Assembly: GCF_007830155.1 (NCBI RefSeq)
Contig: NZ_VLKY01000008.1
Span: 186,001-250,000, forward strand
Origin: Pseudomonas duriflava
GTDB taxonomy: Bacteria > Pseudomonadota > Gammaproteobacteria > Pseudomonadales > Pseudomonadaceae
Reading direction: 5' to 3'
Length of the DNA stretch: 64,000 bases
Shown here: positions 27,605-39,063 of the stretch, in pieces
Numbering within the stretch: the first letter of the stretch is position 1
Layout of the letters: each line of letters opens with the position of its first letter
Made by a program: the position numbers and the translations under genes
Notes under the pieces: generated by a model
What the model saw: only the letters and a program-made list of their open reading frames with translations
What the model was told of the DNA's origin: nothing
The model's database searches: none

Positions 27605-28639
27605 ATGAACGAGCCTATTCGCTTGACCCAATACAGCCATGGGGCCGGATGTGGCTGCAAGATTTCCCCAAAAGTCCTTGAAGTCATCCTGGCAGGCAGC
27701 GGAGCCCAGCATCTGGATCCAAAGCTTTGGGTAGGAAATGCGTCGCGTGATGATGCAGCCGTCTATGCCTTGGACGATGAGCGAGGCGTGATATCTACTA
27801 CAGATTTTTTCATGCCGATCGTTGATGACCCCTTCGATTTCGGGCGAATCGCTGCGACGAACGCCATCAGTGATATTTATGCAATGGGCGGTGATCCGTT
27901 AATGGCCATCGCTATCTTGGGATGGCCGGTCAATGTCTTGCCACCTGAGGTGGCTCGCGAAGTAGTGGCTGGTGGGCGCAAGGTATGCGACGAGGCGGGT
28001 ATTCCACTGGCTGGGGGACACTCCATTGATGCGCCCGAACCCATCTTTGGTTTGGCTGTAACCGGTGTGGTCCAGAAGCGTTTCATGAAGCGTAACGATA
28101 CGGCTTTATTGGGGTGCAAGCTGTTTTTGACTAAGCCACTTGGTATAGGCATTTTAACCACGGCTGAAAAGAAAGCCGTACTGCGGCCAGAGGATAGAGG
28201 TATTGCCCGCGATTGGATGTGCCGTTTGAATCGTCCGGGCAGTCGTTTTGGGCGCGTGGATGCCATCAAGGCAATGACTGATGTGACGGGGTTTGGTCTG
28301 CTAGGGCATCTTGTGGAGATGGCAGACGGAAGTGGGCTGACCGCGCGAATTAATTATGCCGCCGTCCCTCGGTTAGGCAGTGTCGAGCATTACCTGGCAC
28401 TGGGCTGCGTGCCGGGAGGAACGCTGCGCAACTTTGATAGCTACGGTGGGCGTATCGCTCCAATTTCCGAAGGGCAAAAAGCGTTGCTGTGTGATCCTCA
28501 AACCAGTGGTGGTTTGCTGGTTGCGGTAGAGCCTGAGGGTGAAGCCGAATTCCTGGCGATCGCTCAGGAGTTAGGCCTGACATTGCAGCCGATCGGAGAA
28601 TTAACAGAGCGACAGCCTCATGCAGTGGAAGTGTACTAA
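27605..28639 (+). CDS. selD: Selenide, water dikinase
   Basis: Makes selenophosphate from selenide and ATP for selenocysteine and tRNA selenouridine. It has 344 residues from the ATG at 27605, with AGGAAG 5 bases upstream. The catalytic segment [11 protein letters not shown] has Cys16, Cys18 and Lys19. It is the cysteine form, with no in-frame TGA. The ATP-binding DDAAVY and later [11 protein letters not shown] motifs are present. The stop overlaps the selU start (TAATG), so the two are coupled. selA, selB and tRNA-Sec are not in the window. Confidence 0.96.
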   Translation: MNEPIRLTQYSHGAGCGCKISPKVLEVILAGSGAQHLDPKLWVGNASRDDAAVYALDDERGVISTTDFFMPIVDDPFDFGRIAATNAISDIYAMGGDPLMAIAILGWPVNVLPPEVAREVVAGGRKVCDEAGIPLAGGHSIDAPEPIFGLAVTGVVQKRFMKRNDTALLGCKLFLTKPLGIGILTTAEKKAVLRPEDRGIARDWMCRLNRPGSRFGRVDAIKAMTDVTGFGLLGHLVEMADGSGLTARINYAAVPRLGSVEHYLALGCVPGGTLRNFDSYGGRIAPISEGQKALLCDPQTSGGLLVAVEPEGEAEFLAIAQELGLTLQPIGELTERQPHAVEVY

Positions 28640-29733
28640 TGCGTGACGACGCCCGTGATTACCAGGCGCTGTTTCTTTCTGACGCGCCGCTGATGGATGT
28701 GCGTGCTCCCGTAGAGTTTGCCAAGGGAGCGTTCCCGATGGCGAGCAATCGTCCACTTATGAACGACATTGAGCGGCAGAAGGTGGGTACCTGTTATAAG
28801 CAGAAGGGGCAACAGGCTGCGCTGGAGTTGGGGCACTCATTAGTGTCTGGCAGAGTTAAGGAGGAACGTATCGCCGCTTGGGCCGACTTCGCTCGCGCCA
28901 ATCCCAATGGTTATCTGTATTGTTTTCGTGGAGGGTTGCGCTCGCAAATCAGTCAACAGTGGCTGCGAAGTGAGGCTGGCATCGCTTATCCGCGCGTTGC
29001 GGGAGGGTATAAGGCCATGCGTACCTTCCTGATCGAAACTCTTCATCAGGCACTTGAGGAGTGCCGGTTCGTCGTGGTGGGCGGTATGACCGGGACGGGT
29101 AAGACAGAGGTTGTAGCTCAGCTCGATGACAGTGTTGATCTTGAAAAGCATGCCAATCATCGAGGCTCCAGCTTTGGCAAGCGAGCAACGGTGCAGCCGG
29201 CGCAGATCGACTTTGAGAATCGTCTTTCCATAGATCTGCTCAAGCGCCGTGCGGCAGGCCAGTCACGGTTTGTTTTGGAGGATGAGTCGCGACTTATCGG
29301 GCGTTGTTCGCTTCCGATCGAGCTGTACCAGGCCATGCAACATTTCCCCCTGGTTTGGCTGGAAGACAGTCTTGAGAGCCGAGTCGAGCGTATTTTGCGT
29401 GACTATGTTATCGATCTAGCCGCCGAGTTCGAATGTGTGCAGAGGGGTGATCAAGGATTTCTTGTATTTGCCAATCAGTTGCGTAAGAGTTTGGATAATA
29501 TTGCCAAGCGGTTAGGAGGTGAGCGGTATCAGCGTTTGGCGCATATCATGGATACTGCTTTGAAGGAGCAGGCGCAGACGGGCGAAGTAGATGGACATCG
29601 TGAGTGGATCGCAGCACTTCTGAAAGAGTATTACGATCCCATGTATGTCTATCAGCGCGAAAATAAAGCTGGCCGGATCTTGTTTGTTGGGGAGCAACAA
29701 GCTGTTGTCGAGTATCTGAAGGCTAACCGATGA
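28639..29733 (+). CDS. selU: tRNA 2-selenouridine synthase
   Basis: Replaces sulfur with selenium in 2-thiouridine at the wobble position of some tRNAs, using SelD product (also called MnmH/YbbB). It has 364 residues. An N-terminal rhodanese domain has active-site Cys95 in [14 protein letters not shown]-loop GMTGTGKTE near 150 follows. The gene overlaps selD by one base. This pair alone shows that selenium is used for tRNA modification in this organism. Confidence 0.95.
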   Translation: MRDDARDYQALFLSDAPLMDVRAPVEFAKGAFPMASNRPLMNDIERQKVGTCYKQKGQQAALELGHSLVSGRVKEERIAAWADFARANPNGYLYCFRGGLRSQISQQWLRSEAGIAYPRVAGGYKAMRTFLIETLHQALEECRFVVVGGMTGTGKTEVVAQLDDSVDLEKHANHRGSSFGKRATVQPAQIDFENRLSIDLLKRRAAGQSRFVLEDESRLIGRCSLPIELYQAMQHFPLVWLEDSLESRVERILRDYVIDLAAEFECVQRGDQGFLVFANQLRKSLDNIAKRLGGERYQRLAHIMDTALKEQAQTGEVDGHREWIAALLKEYYDPMYVYQRENKAGRILFVGEQQAVVEYLKANR

Positions 29734-29796
29734 ACCGCCTGTCGGAAAAGGGGTCTCTATAGGGCTGGACCTGTCCATCCATTGAAGGAGTTAGCC

Positions 29797-30078
29797 ATGA
29801 AGCGTTGGCTATTGATGATGCCTGTTGCTGCTATTGTTCTGACCGGTTGTGCTGGCAAGACGGTCAATCGGGACAACTGTGCGGCTCAGGTGAACGCCGC
29901 CTGGAAGGAGCTTGATATTGCCAAGACCGAAGGGTTTGCCGGTACGGTAAGTTACTCCAAAGCGCTTGGTCTTATTTCTACTGCCAAGACGCAACAGCAG
30001 ATCGAGGCCTATAACGGATGTGTAGAAAACGCCGAAAAGGCACGCTTCTACATTCGGGAGTCACGAGCGGGGCGTTAA
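29797..30078 (+). CDS. Small lipoprotein of unknown function
   Basis: From the ATG at 29797 (AAGGAG upstream) it has 93 residues. The signal peptide KRWLLMMPVAAIVLTGC ends in the lipobox LTGC, giving lipidation at Cys18. The mature part is short and helical, with two further cysteines (NC near 25 and GC near 78) that may form a disulfide. The residue after the lipid cysteine is Ala, so outer-membrane sorting is expected. No family recognised. Comparable small lipoproteins follow selU in other pseudomonads. Confidence 0.75.
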   Translation: MKRWLLMMPVAAIVLTGCAGKTVNRDNCAAQVNAAWKELDIAKTEGFAGTVSYSKALGLISTAKTQQQIEAYNGCVENAEKARFYIRESRAGR

Positions 30079-30089
30079 AAGCTGTATGC

Positions 30090-30120
30090 GAGCGGAGATG
30101 GTATTTATTAATCTCCGCTC
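30090..30120 (+). terminator. Terminator-like hairpin after the lipoprotein gene
   Basis: A perfect 10-bp stem (30090-30099 with 30111-30120) lies 12 bases after the stop codon. A T-run is lacking. Confidence 0.55.
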
Positions 30121-30242
30121 GGGTGTCTATTAACTGATTTTCCAGTTAAGCCTGCTTAGTTGCCTCAAGTGGCTTGTCGTATTTAGGTGCCTGCCTTTGG
30201 CTAGTGTTGGGCCAGTTGTCAAGCAAAGCATGGGTAACTTGC

Positions 30243-30986
30243 TTAATCTTGGGCATTAAAGGCTTGCCCGTTAATATTCACGCTGTCTGGCCCCATTAGG
30301 TACAGGTAAACCGGCATGATGTCTTCGGGTATTGGATTTCGCGCTGGATTTTCAGCTGGGTAGGCTTCTGCTCGCATGGCTGTCCGGGTTCCGCCAGGAT
30401 TGACACTATTGGCGCGGATTTTCGATGTTCCCTCTACTTCGTCAGCGAGGACTTGCATAAGGCCCTCGGTAGCGAACTTGGAGACGGCATACGCACCCCA
30501 GTAAGCGCGTCCTTTACGGCCAACACTGCTAGACGTAAAGATAACCGAGGCGTCTTCGGAGCGGTGTAAAGGAGGAAGCAGCGCCTGCGTCAGCATGAAG
30601 ACGGCATTCACATTAACTTGCATTACGCTTATGAAGGCATCGCTAGCGGTTTGCTCGAGCGGGGAGCGTGGTCCCAAAATACTGGCATTATGCAGAAGGC
30701 CGTCTAGCCTTCCGAACTCCTGTTCGATCATTGCGGCCAGCTCTGCATAATGCACAGGTTGCGCCGTTGCGAGATCAAGGGGAATGACAGCGGCCCGAGG
30801 GTAACCGGCTGCCTCGATATCGTCATAAACTTCATTAAGGTTTTCTTCGGTCTTACCCAGTAGAAGCACCGTGGCACCATGGGCGGCGTAACTTCTGGCG
30901 GCCGCCGCGCCGATTCCACGGCCGGCCCCTGTTACAAGGATGATGCGCCCTTTCAGCAAATCTGGGCGGGCCTTGTACTCGAACAT
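30243..30986 (-). CDS. YciK-family SDR oxidoreductase
   Basis: A classical short-chain dehydrogenase of 247 residues from the ATG at 30986 (CAGGAG 9 bases upstream; a TTG two codons earlier is too close to it). It has TGAGRGIG for NAD(P) binding, NAS in LLHNAS, catalytic Ser in FTSSSVGR and YxxxK in YAVSK. The substrate of YciK is not known. It is last in the ubiG-mupP-yciK unit, the order found in P. aeruginosa PA3171-PA3173. Confidence 0.9.
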   Translation of the reverse strand: MFEYKARPDLLKGRIILVTGAGRGIGAAAARSYAAHGATVLLLGKTEENLNEVYDDIEAAGYPRAAVIPLDLATAQPVHYAELAAMIEQEFGRLDGLLHNASILGPRSPLEQTASDAFISVMQVNVNAVFMLTQALLPPLHRSEDASVIFTSSSVGRKGRAYWGAYAVSKFATEGLMQVLADEVEGTSKIRANSVNPGGTRTAMRAEAYPAENPARNPIPEDIMPVYLYLMGPDSVNINGQAFNAQD

Positions 30987-31023
30987 GATCAATGACTCCT
31001 GACGCTAATGGCTGAGAAGGTTG

Positions 31024-31695
31024 CTAGCAGCCGCAGACGGCACGATCCAGCGCAGTACGCAGGTCTAGCGGATGATCCACAACCAAGTCGGCGCCCCAAT
31101 GTGAGGGGTTGTCTTCTGGATGGATGTAGCCGAAACGCACCGCAGCAGTTTTAGTTCCAGCTGCTCGACCCGACTCGATGTCCCGCCGATCGTCACCGAC
31201 AAAAAGTACCGCTTGCGGATCTACCTGAAGCTGGTGACAAGCCAGAAGCACAGGTTCTGGGTCGGGTTTGCTGTGCGTAACGTGATCAGGGCAGACCAAT
31301 ACGGCAGAGCGCTCTGCCAGCCCCAGCTTTTGCATAATCGGCTCGGCATAGCGAGCCGGCTTATTCGTTACCACGCCCCAGGTTATACGCGCCTTTTCAA
31401 GGTCATTGAGCAACTCGGCCATCCCCTCGAACAGGTGAGTATGTACGGCGCAATGATGTTGATAGCGCTCAAGAAAATCCAGGCGCAAGGGTTCGAACAT
31501 CTCGCTGAGCGGATCTGTATCGAATGCAGAGGCTACCATTGCGCGCGCGCCGCCCGAGATAACATCGCGGATAATCTTTTCGTCGACAGGATCCAGCCCT
31601 CGGCTGGCACGCATGGACTGGATCACAGCGATAAAGTCGGGTGCTGTGTCCAGCAGGGTTCCATCCATATCGAAAAGCACAGCTTGCAAGCGCAT
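31024..31695 (-). CDS. mupP: N-acetylmuramic acid 6-phosphate phosphatase
   Basis: A HAD-superfamily phosphatase of 223 residues. The nucleophile motif DMDGTLLD is near residue 10, and motif III/IV is VGDDRRDIE. In pseudomonads MupP dephosphorylates MurNAc-6-phosphate in the peptidoglycan-recycling route that bypasses MurQ. Assignment rests on position between ubiG and yciK, since closely similar Gph phosphatases act on phosphoglycolate. The ATG at 31695 is 5 bases after the ubiG stop, and its GAGGG site lies in the ubiG end. Confidence 0.88.
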   Translation of the reverse strand: MRLQAVLFDMDGTLLDTAPDFIAVIQSMRASRGLDPVDEKIIRDVISGGARAMVASAFDTDPLSEMFEPLRLDFLERYQHHCAVHTHLFEGMAELLNDLEKARITWGVVTNKPARYAEPIMQKLGLAERSAVLVCPDHVTHSKPDPEPVLLACHQLQVDPQAVLFVGDDRRDIESGRAAGTKTAAVRFGYIHPEDNPSHWGADLVVDHPLDLRTALDRAVCGC

Positions 31696-31699
31696 GGAT

Positions 31700-32398
31700 T
31701 CAACCCTCACGAGTAGTATGGATCATATAGTTCACATCTACATCGCGACCTAGCTTGTAGCGCTTGGTAATAGGGTTGTAGGTCAAGCCAATCATATCGC
31801 GTACGTTCAGGCCGCCTGCGCGGCACCAGGCACCCAATTCGGAGGGGCGGATAAACTTGCGAAAATCATGGGTGCCGCGTGGAAGTAAGCGCAATAGGTA
31901 TTCGGCGCCTACGATTGCGAGCAGGTAGGCCTTGGGATTGCGGTTGATAGTAGAAAAGAAGACATGGCCGCCGGGCTTGACTAAAGTCTGGCAGGCTCGG
32001 ATTACAGAGGCCGGGTCCGGTACATGCTCCAGCATTTCCAGACATGTCACTATGTCATACTGACCAGGCTCTTCGCTAGCCAGCTCTTCAGCTGTGATGC
32101 GTCGGTAGTTTACGGCCACGCCAGATTCAAGTTGATGTAATTGCGCTACGGATAGTGGGGCTTCGCCCATGTCTATTCCAGTGACTTGGGCTCCGCGCAT
32201 GGCCATGGCTTCGCTTAGGATGCCGCCGCCGCAACCTACATCGAGTACTTTCTTGCCTGCCAGTCCAGCATGCTCATCGATCCAGTTGACCCGCAGCGGG
32301 TTGATGTCGTGCAAGGGTTTGAATTCGCTCTCTCTATCCCACCAGCGATGGGCCAAGGCTTCGAATTTGGCAATTTCAGCATTGTCGACGTTGGACAT
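31700..32398 (-). CDS. ubiG: Ubiquinone biosynthesis O-methyltransferase
   Basis: SAM-dependent enzyme that makes both O-methylations of ubiquinone. It has 232 residues. Its motif I is [13 protein letters not shown], followed by the post-motif GIDMGEAPL. The conserved [14 protein letters not shown] segment lies in the C-terminal half. GGAG is 8 bases before the ATG. It leads the ubiG-mupP-yciK unit. The upstream gene, mtaD, is on the same strand 75 bases away. Confidence 0.95.
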   Translation of the reverse strand: MSNVDNAEIAKFEALAHRWWDRESEFKPLHDINPLRVNWIDEHAGLAGKKVLDVGCGGGILSEAMAMRGAQVTGIDMGEAPLSVAQLHQLESGVAVNYRRITAEELASEEPGQYDIVTCLEMLEHVPDPASVIRACQTLVKPGGHVFFSTINRNPKAYLLAIVGAEYLLRLLPRGTHDFRKFIRPSELGAWCRAGGLNVRDMIGLTYNPITKRYKLGRDVDVNYMIHTTREG

Positions 32399-32473
32399 GG
32401 GTAGTACTCCAGTAATCAGATTCTTTCAGAAGGCGGCGCCACGATAAGGTAGACGCTTAAGCCTGGAATTCAG

Positions 32474-33796
32474 TCAGCGTGAGGCAATCTTTCGGCCCCA
32501 GGCTCGTGCATTGTCGATCAGTTCGGCCTCATCCAGGCGCGTCAGTCTGCCTTGGTGGAGCAGGGGGCGGCCGCCGACCCAGACATGCTGAATGCAGTCG
32601 CGGCTGCTGGTGTAGATCAGTTGCGATACTGGATCGTAGATAGGCTGCTGTGCCAGTCTGTTTAGGTCGAATGCTACAAGGTCAGCCGCTTTACCGATTT
32701 CCAGCGAGCCCAGGCATTTTTCCAGACCCAGAGCGCGCGCACCGTTAAGGGTTGCCATACGTAATGCACGGTGTGCATCTAATGCAGTGGCTGACCCCGA
32801 TACCGCTTTGGCTAAAAGTGCCGCGGTACGGGTCTCGCCTAGAAGGTCTAGGTCGTTATTGCTAGCAGCACCATCAGTTCCAATGGCCACGTTGACCCCA
32901 GATTCCCAAAGCTTCTCGACTGGGCAGAAACCACTGGCCAGCTTGAGATTTGATTCAGGGCAATGAATGACGTGTGTGTTGGTTTCGACCAGATTAATCA
33001 AGTCCTCCTCGTCGATCTGAGTCATGTGCACAGACTGAAAGCGTGGGCCAAGAAGACCTAGCCTACGCAGGCGAGTAAGAGGGCGTTCCCCCGTTTTCAC
33101 TAAGGCTTCCTGAACCTCGCCTGCAGTTTCGTGCACATGCATATGAATGCAGGCGTCCAGTTGATCAGCCAGCATAAGTATATTGGCCAGCTTGTCATCA
33201 CTCACGGTATAGGGAGCATGAGGACCAAAGGCCACGGTAATTCGTTCATGCTGTTTCAAATCATCAAACAGTTCTAGCCCCCGGCGTATGGCTTCATCAG
33301 CGTTATGCGCACCGGGTACCGAAAAATCGAGAATTGGAAGCGTTACCTGGGCGCGCATGCCGGACTCATGGATCGCTTCACAAGCGATGTCCGGGAAGAA
33401 GTACATATCGGAAAAACAAGTGATCCCACCTTTGATCTGTTCTGCGATGGCCAATGTGGTGCCGTCACGTACAAAATGCTCGTCTACCCATTTGGCTTCA
33501 GCAGGCCAGATATGATCTTGCAGCCAGGTCATCAGCGGCAAGTCATCCGCCAGGCCACGAAAAAGTGTCATTGCTGCATGACCATGCATATTGATCAGGC
33601 CAGGGCTCAAAAGCATCCCGGGAAGCTCCATTTCTTCCTGCGCTTGATAGCGTTTGAGTTCAGAGCGGGGTGCGAGGACAGCAATGATCCCGTCGCGTAT
33701 ACCCAATGAGTGGCCCGTTAACACTACGCCGGCTGGCTCCACCGGAACGATCCAGGTGGGATGAATAAGCAGGTCGAGTGGCACGGGATCGGGCAT
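32474..33796 (-). CDS. mtaD: TRZ/ATZ-family 5-methylthioadenosine deaminase
   Basis: An amidohydrolase of 440 residues from the ATG at 33796 (GAAGGA 9 bases upstream). The frame stays open 26 codons further upstream, but this part does not fit the family. Metal-binding HGHAAM is near 70, later HVHETAGEV and [10 protein letters not shown]. In P. aeruginosa the equivalent PA3170 deaminates methylthioadenosine to methylthioinosine. Here it lies divergent from mtnA, which supports that role in methionine salvage. S-adenosylhomocysteine deaminase activity is also common in this family. Confidence 0.88.
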   Translation of the reverse strand: MPDPVPLDLLIHPTWIVPVEPAGVVLTGHSLGIRDGIIAVLAPRSELKRYQAQEEMELPGMLLSPGLINMHGHAAMTLFRGLADDLPLMTWLQDHIWPAEAKWVDEHFVRDGTTLAIAEQIKGGITCFSDMYFFPDIACEAIHESGMRAQVTLPILDFSVPGAHNADEAIRRGLELFDDLKQHERITVAFGPHAPYTVSDDKLANILMLADQLDACIHMHVHETAGEVQEALVKTGERPLTRLRRLGLLGPRFQSVHMTQIDEEDLINLVETNTHVIHCPESNLKLASGFCPVEKLWESGVNVAIGTDGAASNNDLDLLGETRTAALLAKAVSGSATALDAHRALRMATLNGARALGLEKCLGSLEIGKAADLVAFDLNRLAQQPIYDPVSQLIYTSSRDCIQHVWVGGRPLLHQGRLTRLDEAELIDNARAWGRKIASR

Positions 33797-33965
33797 TGGA
33801 ATGATTCCTTCAAGAAATGAACAAGAAGTATAACTGCGCTCAGCGGAATGACGTGAACCGCGTAAAACGTTCATTTGATGATCTCATGGGCTGACAATCT
33901 ATTGTGACAGCCATTTTCGTTGCCCTCTGTATAATCAGTATTTTGTCTCGAGTGATGAGGTAGGC

Positions 33966-35042
33966 ATGCGAGAGCGACTTCTGGCCGCAGAAAAGGTCAA
34001 AGCGATTGATTGGCAGGACGGCGTTTTACACCTGCTGGATCAGCGGCTTTTGCCTTTGGAGGAGGTCTGGCTGGCGTATGATTCCGCAGCAGGGGTGGCT
34101 GGGGCGATACGCCAGATGGTCGTACGAGGTGCTCCGGCCATCAGTATCTGTGCAGCCTATGGCATGGTGTTGGGTGTAAAAGCCCGCTTTTCGGCTGGGC
34201 AGGATTGGCAGCAGGCCCTGGAGGCCGATTTTCAACTGCTTGCCGAGTCGCGGCCAACCGCCGTTAATCTTTTCTGGGCCTTGAATCGTATGCGTGAGCG
34301 GCTCAAACGCCTTAAGCCTGAAGAGGATGTGCTGGCAGCGTTAGAGGCGGAAGCGGTAGCTATTCACGAAAGTGACCGCGAGGCTAATCTCACCATGGCC
34401 CAGCTGGGTGTCGAGCTGATTCGTAAACATGGTAACAGTGCGCAAACTTTACTAACGCACTGCAATACAGGTGCTCTGGCTACCGGTGGTTTCGGTACGG
34501 CTCTAGGCGTAATTCGAGCGGCTTATCTTGAAGGGCTGGTCGATCGTGTTTATGCCGATGAAACACGCCCTTGGCTCCAGGGCGCACGACTAACCGCTTG
34601 GGAACTAGCCGGCGAAGGTGTGCCAGTCACCTTAAATGCTGATGCGGCAGCGGCTCATCTGATGAAAACAGGCAACATTTCATGGGTTATCGTTGGCGCC
34701 GACCGGATAACCGCTAATGGCGATGTTGCGAATAAAATCGGTACTTACCAGCTGGCTGTTAATGCCATGCACCATGGTGTGCGCTTTATGGTGGTGGCTC
34801 CAAGCTCAACGATCGATATGGCTCTGACGTCTGGCGAGGATATTCCCATTGAGGAGCGTGACGGTCGTGAATTGTTGGAAATTGGTGGTAAGCGTATCGC
34901 TGCAGAGGTAGAGACGGTTAATCCTGTTTTTGATGTCACGCCAGCGGACTTGATCGATGCCATCGTGACCGAAAGGGGAATCGTCGAGCGGCCAAATGCG
35001 GAAAAGATGGCTGCTTTGATGAGCCGCAAGCGCTTGCACTGA
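33966..35042 (+). CDS. mtnA: S-methyl-5-thioribose-1-phosphate isomerase
   Basis: Converts methylthioribose-1-phosphate to methylthioribulose-1-phosphate in methionine salvage. It has 358 residues. The catalytic Cys166 is in [13 protein letters not shown], and the catalytic Asp is in [15 protein letters not shown]. The RGAPAI N-terminal signature is also visible. It is divergent from mtaD with about 170 bases of shared upstream DNA, and lies directly upstream of gyrA, as in other pseudomonads. Confidence 0.96.
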   Translation: MRERLLAAEKVKAIDWQDGVLHLLDQRLLPLEEVWLAYDSAAGVAGAIRQMVVRGAPAISICAAYGMVLGVKARFSAGQDWQQALEADFQLLAESRPTAVNLFWALNRMRERLKRLKPEEDVLAALEAEAVAIHESDREANLTMAQLGVELIRKHGNSAQTLLTHCNTGALATGGFGTALGVIRAAYLEGLVDRVYADETRPWLQGARLTAWELAGEGVPVTLNADAAAAHLMKTGNISWVIVGADRITANGDVANKIGTYQLAVNAMHHGVRFMVVAPSSTIDMALTSGEDIPIEERDGRELLEIGGKRIAAEVETVNPVFDVTPADLIDAIVTERGIVERPNAEKMAALMSRKRLH

Positions 35043-35077
35043 TTTTTGCTAAAAACGTCCCTGCAAAAGTCCTACTT

Positions 35078-35098
35078 AAGGCCCAGTTGATGGGCCTT
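35078..35098 (+). terminator. Terminator-like hairpin between mtnA and gyrA
   Basis: A perfect 8-bp stem (35078-35085 with 35091-35098) with a 5-base loop is followed by only a weak T-run. It may separate mtnA from gyrA. An extended -10-like TGGTAGTAT follows at about 35103-35111, so the gyrA leader would be about 40 bases. A gyrA RNA motif has been described in Pseudomonas, and I cannot test whether this matches it. Confidence 0.45.
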
Positions 35099-35156
35099 CT
35101 ATGGTAGTATTCACCGCTTTCCCGCAGGGTGTCGAAACTAAGGAACCAGGCTTCTC

Positions 35157-37976
35157 ATGGGCGAACTGGCCAAAGAAATCCTCCCGGTCAATATTGAAGA
35201 CGAACTCAGACAGTCTTATCTTGATTACGCGATGAGTGTAATCGTCGGACGCGCATTGCCGGATGTGCGCGACGGCTTGAAGCCCGTCCACCGCCGTGTG
35301 CTTTATGCCATGAGTGAGTTGGGTAACGATTGGAACAAGCCTTATCTTAAATCTGCCCGTGTCGTGGGCGATGTAATCGGTAAATACCACCCGCACGGTG
35401 ACTCCGCGGTCTACGACACGATTGTGCGCATGGCGCAGCCATTTTCCCTGCGCTACATGCTGGTGAACGGTCAGGGCAACTTCGGCTCGGTAGACGGCGA
35501 CTCCGCTGCTGCGATGCGATATACCGAAGTGCGCATGTTCAAGCTGACCCACGAGCTGCTGGCGGATCTGGACAAAGAAACCGTCGACTGGGTCGACAAC
35601 TATGATGGCTCGCTGAAAATTCCGGCGGTCATGCCTACTAAAGTGCCAAACCTGCTGGTTAATGGTTCTAGCGGTATCGCTGTGGGTATGGCTACTAATA
35701 TCCCGCCGCATAACCTGACCGAAGTCATCGATGGTTGCCTGGCGCTCATTGAAAATAGTGAGCTGACTGTTGATCAATTGATGCAGTACATTCCAGGCCC
35801 CGATTTTCCTACGGCCGGAATTATTAACGGACGTGCCGGTATCATTGAGGCTTACCGCACTGGCCGTGGTCGAATCTATGTACGGGCCCGCGCTGATGTC
35901 GAGGATATCGACAAGGTAGGCGGCCGACAGCAAATCGTTATTACCGAGTTGCCTTATCAGCTGAACAAGGCGCGTTTGATCGAAAAGATCGCCGAGCTGG
36001 TCAAGGAGCGTAAGATCGAGGGCATCACGGAGCTGCGTGATGAGTCTGACAAGGATGGAATGCGCGTTGTCATTGAGCTGCGTCGGGGAGAGGTGCCTGA
36101 GGTTGTTCTAAACAACCTGTATGCTCAGACACAGCTGCAGACCGTGTTTGGTATCAACATGGTTGCCCTGGTCGACGGCCAGCCCAGGGTCCTTAATCTG
36201 AAGGACATGCTTGAGGCGTTTGTTCGTCATCGTCGCGAAGTAGTTACCCGCCGGACGATCTATGAGCTGCGTAAGGCGCGTGAGCGTGGGCATATTCTGG
36301 AAGGACAAGCGGTCGCGTTGTCCAATATCGATCCGGTAATTAACCTGATCAAGGCCTCTCCAACTCCGGCGGAAGCCAAGGAGCGTTTGATTGCAACAGG
36401 GTGGGAGTCCTCTGCAGTCGAGGCTATGGTCGAGCGCGCGGGTGCGGACACTTGCCGCCCCGAAGATCTTGATCCCCAGTACGGCCTGCGGGAAGGCAAA
36501 TACTGGCTTTCGCCTGAGCAGGCTCAAGCCATTCTTGACTTACGTTTGCACCGCCTGACTGGGCTGGAGCATGAAAAGCTGCTGGCCGAATATCAGGATA
36601 TCTTGAGCCAGATCGGTGAATTGCTCCGTATTCTCAGTAATCCCGAGCGCCTCATGGAAGTTATTCGTGAGGAGCTAGAAAAGATCAAGGCAGAGTTTGG
36701 TGACAAGCGGCGTACTGAAATCGTAGCGTCTCAAGTCGATTTGACCATTGCTGATCTGATTACTGAAGAGGATCGTGTCGTCACGATTTCTCATGGCGGT
36801 TACGCCAAGTCTCAGCCATTACACGTCTACCAGGCGCAGCGTCGTGGTGGGCGTGGTCGTTCAGCGTCAGGCGTGAAGGATGACGATTACATCGAGCATC
36901 TGCTTGTTGCGAACAGCCATACCACACTTCTACTCTTTTCCAGCTTGGGTAAAGTGTACTGGAAGAAGACCTATGAAATTCCTGAGGCATCCCGTGCGGC
37001 TCGTGGTCGGCCATTGGTTAACCTGCTGCCTCTAGCTGAGGGGGAGCGCATTACGGCTATGCTGCCTGTCGACCTCGAGGCGGTGCGTCAGCAGGCGTCA
37101 GGAGATGAAGAGCTAAGCGATCAGGATGACATGATCGAAGACGTGGCTCCCGAGGATGACGCCGAGGTGGAAGAAGGCGGCGAGGGTGGCGAAGACGCAG
37201 GAAAGGACGAGCCCGCTGGCGCCTATATTTTCATGGCGACGGCTTATGGTACGGTCAAGAAGACTCCGCTGGTCCAGTTTAGTCGCCCGCGTAGTAACGG
37301 TCTCATTGCCTTGAAGCTAGAAGAGGGCGATAGCCTCATCGCGGCAGCCATTACTGATGGTGCCCGGGAGGTAATGCTGTTCTCCGATGGCGGCAAGGTC
37401 ATTCGCTTTAGAGAGCGTCATGTTCGTACCATGGGGCGTACCGCGCGTGGTGTACGCGGTATGCGTCTAGCTGAGGGACAGCGTCTGATCTCTATGCTGA
37501 TTCCCGAAGAGCATACGCAGATTCTGACCGCCAGCCTCAACGGCTACGGCAAGCGGACCGCTATTACTGAGTATCCGCAGCGAGGTCGTGGTGGGCAGGG
37601 TGTAATTGCCATGGTGACTAACGAGCGCAATGGTCCGCTTATCGGGGCAGTACAAGTGCTTGAAGGCGAAGAAATCATGTTGATTTCTGACCAGGGAACG
37701 CTGGTGCGGACACGCGTGGATGAGGTGTCTTCTCAGGGCCGAAATACACAAGGCGTTACGCTGATCAAGCTTGGTAATGGCGAGAAGTTAGTAGGTCTTG
37801 AGCGTGTTCAGGAGCCTTCAGTCGAAGAAGAGTTGATTGAGCATGAAGACGCCTTGGACGATGCTTTGCTGGAAAAAGAGTTGCCTGTAATCAGCGAAGA
37901 GCCGAGCGCCGACGATGTGTTGCCTGGCGTGAGCAATGTGCCTTCTGACGATATGCCCAACGAGGACGATGAGTAA
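35157..37976 (+). CDS. gyrA: DNA gyrase subunit A
   Basis: Breakage-reunion subunit of gyrase. It has 939 residues. The catalytic tyrosine Tyr122 is in AAMRYTE. The quinolone-determining region has Ser83 and Asp87 (GDSAVYDT), the wild-type residues of E. coli numbering. The GyrA box QRRGGRG is near 560. An acidic insert of about 40 residues rich in Asp and Glu lies near 640-680, and the C-terminal tail is acidic, as usual in pseudomonads. The stop TAA overlaps the ATG of serC by one base. Confidence 0.98.
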   Translation: MGELAKEILPVNIEDELRQSYLDYAMSVIVGRALPDVRDGLKPVHRRVLYAMSELGNDWNKPYLKSARVVGDVIGKYHPHGDSAVYDTIVRMAQPFSLRYMLVNGQGNFGSVDGDSAAAMRYTEVRMFKLTHELLADLDKETVDWVDNYDGSLKIPAVMPTKVPNLLVNGSSGIAVGMATNIPPHNLTEVIDGCLALIENSELTVDQLMQYIPGPDFPTAGIINGRAGIIEAYRTGRGRIYVRARADVEDIDKVGGRQQIVITELPYQLNKARLIEKIAELVKERKIEGITELRDESDKDGMRVVIELRRGEVPEVVLNNLYAQTQLQTVFGINMVALVDGQPRVLNLKDMLEAFVRHRREVVTRRTIYELRKARERGHILEGQAVALSNIDPVINLIKASPTPAEAKERLIATGWESSAVEAMVERAGADTCRPEDLDPQYGLREGKYWLSPEQAQAILDLRLHRLTGLEHEKLLAEYQDILSQIGELLRILSNPERLMEVIREELEKIKAEFGDKRRTEIVASQVDLTIADLITEEDRVVTISHGGYAKSQPLHVYQAQRRGGRGRSASGVKDDDYIEHLLVANSHTTLLLFSSLGKVYWKKTYEIPEASRAARGRPLVNLLPLAEGERITAMLPVDLEAVRQQASGDEELSDQDDMIEDVAPEDDAEVEEGGEGGEDAGKDEPAGAYIFMATAYGTVKKTPLVQFSRPRSNGLIALKLEEGDSLIAAAITDGAREVMLFSDGGKVIRFRERHVRTMGRTARGVRGMRLAEGQRLISMLIPEEHTQILTASLNGYGKRTAITEYPQRGRGGQGVIAMVTNERNGPLIGAVQVLEGEEIMLISDQGTLVRTRVDEVSSQGRNTQGVTLIKLGNGEKLVGLERVQEPSVEEELIEHEDALDDALLEKELPVISEEPSADDVLPGVSNVPSDDMPNEDDE

Positions 37977-39061
37977 TGAGCAAGCGAGCGTATAACTTCT
38001 GCGCTGGCCCGGCAGCATTGCCGGAAGCAGTTCTTAAGCAGGCTCAGGCTGATTTACTGGACTGGCAGGGGCGTGGTCTGTCAGTCATGGAAATGAGTCA
38101 TCGGGGGGATGACTTTACTGCTATCAGTTCAAAGGCTGAGCAGGATTTACGTGATTTATTGGTGATTCCCTCTGATTACAAGGTGTTATTCCTTCAGGGA
38201 GGCGCCAGCCTACAGTTTGCCCAGGTAGCGTTAAACCTGTTGCCTGAGGGTGGAAAAGCCGATTACATCGATACGGGGATATGGTCTCGTAAGGCGATTG
38301 AGCAGGCGCAAAATTACGGCGCGGTCAACGTGGCGGCCAGTGCTAAGAAATACGATTACCTAGCGATTCCAGGTCAAAACGAATGGCAGCTGTCTAAAGA
38401 TGCTGCCTACGTTCATTACACGCCCAATGAAACCATTGGTGGTTTGGAATATGGCTGGATTCCCGAAACGGGCGACATTCCTTTAGTGGCTGATGCCTCT
38501 TCAAACCTGCTGTCGCGATCCCTGGATGTCTCCCGGTTCGGCCTCATCTATGCTGGCGCCCAGAAAAACATCGGGCCGAGCGGATTGGTGGTGGTTATCG
38601 TTCAGGAAGATTTACTAGGGCGCGCCCGCTCATCCTGCCCTAAGTTGCTCGATTATAAAGTCGAAGCCGACAATGGTTCGATGTATAACACTCCAGCAAC
38701 GTTCTCCTGGTATCTGTCTGGTCTTGTGTTCCAGTGGTTGAAGGAGCAGGGCGGTCTGCCAGCTATTGAGCGGATCAACCGGCAGAAGCAAGAGCTGTTG
38801 TACGGATATATTGATAACAGCGAGATGTATGTAAATCCTATCGCCAAGAATGATCGCTCTTGGATGAATGTGCCGTTCCGCTTGCAGGACGAGCGTCTTG
38901 ACAAGGTCTTTTTGGATGGTGCAGAAGAGCGTGGCTTGCTTTATCTGCAAGGCCACCGTTCGGTCGGCGGCATGCGTGCTTCTATCTATAATGCGGTCAG
39001 TCTGGAGGCTGTGCAGGCTCTGGTCGCTTATATGACTGAGTTTGAAAAGGAGCACGGTTAA
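37976..39061 (+). CDS. serC: Phosphoserine aminotransferase
   Basis: PLP enzyme converting phosphohydroxypyruvate to phosphoserine (serine and pyridoxine synthesis). It has 361 residues. It opens YNFCAGPAALPEAVL. The PLP lysine is in GAQKNIGPSG, and the late RGLLYLQGHRSVGG segment is typical. It overlaps gyrA by one base and lies 2 bases before pheA, so it belongs to the gyrA-serC-pheA group. Confidence 0.97.
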   Translation: MSKRAYNFCAGPAALPEAVLKQAQADLLDWQGRGLSVMEMSHRGDDFTAISSKAEQDLRDLLVIPSDYKVLFLQGGASLQFAQVALNLLPEGGKADYIDTGIWSRKAIEQAQNYGAVNVAASAKKYDYLAIPGQNEWQLSKDAAYVHYTPNETIGGLEYGWIPETGDIPLVADASSNLLSRSLDVSRFGLIYAGAQKNIGPSGLVVVIVQEDLLGRARSSCPKLLDYKVEADNGSMYNTPATFSWYLSGLVFQWLKEQGGLPAIERINRQKQELLYGYIDNSEMYVNPIAKNDRSWMNVPFRLQDERLDKVFLDGAEERGLLYLQGHRSVGGMRASIYNAVSLEAVQALVAYMTEFEKEHG

Positions 39062-39063
39062 CT

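Noticed and set aside
35076-35933. Long open frame (285 codons) on the minus strand across the start of gyrA
   Set aside because: It is antisense to gyrA with no ribosome-binding site and an amino-acid pattern that mirrors gyrA codon bias; gyrA itself is unambiguous.
36260-36527. Minus-strand frames inside gyrA
   Set aside because: They lie antisense to an essential gene and have no start signals or recognisable domains.
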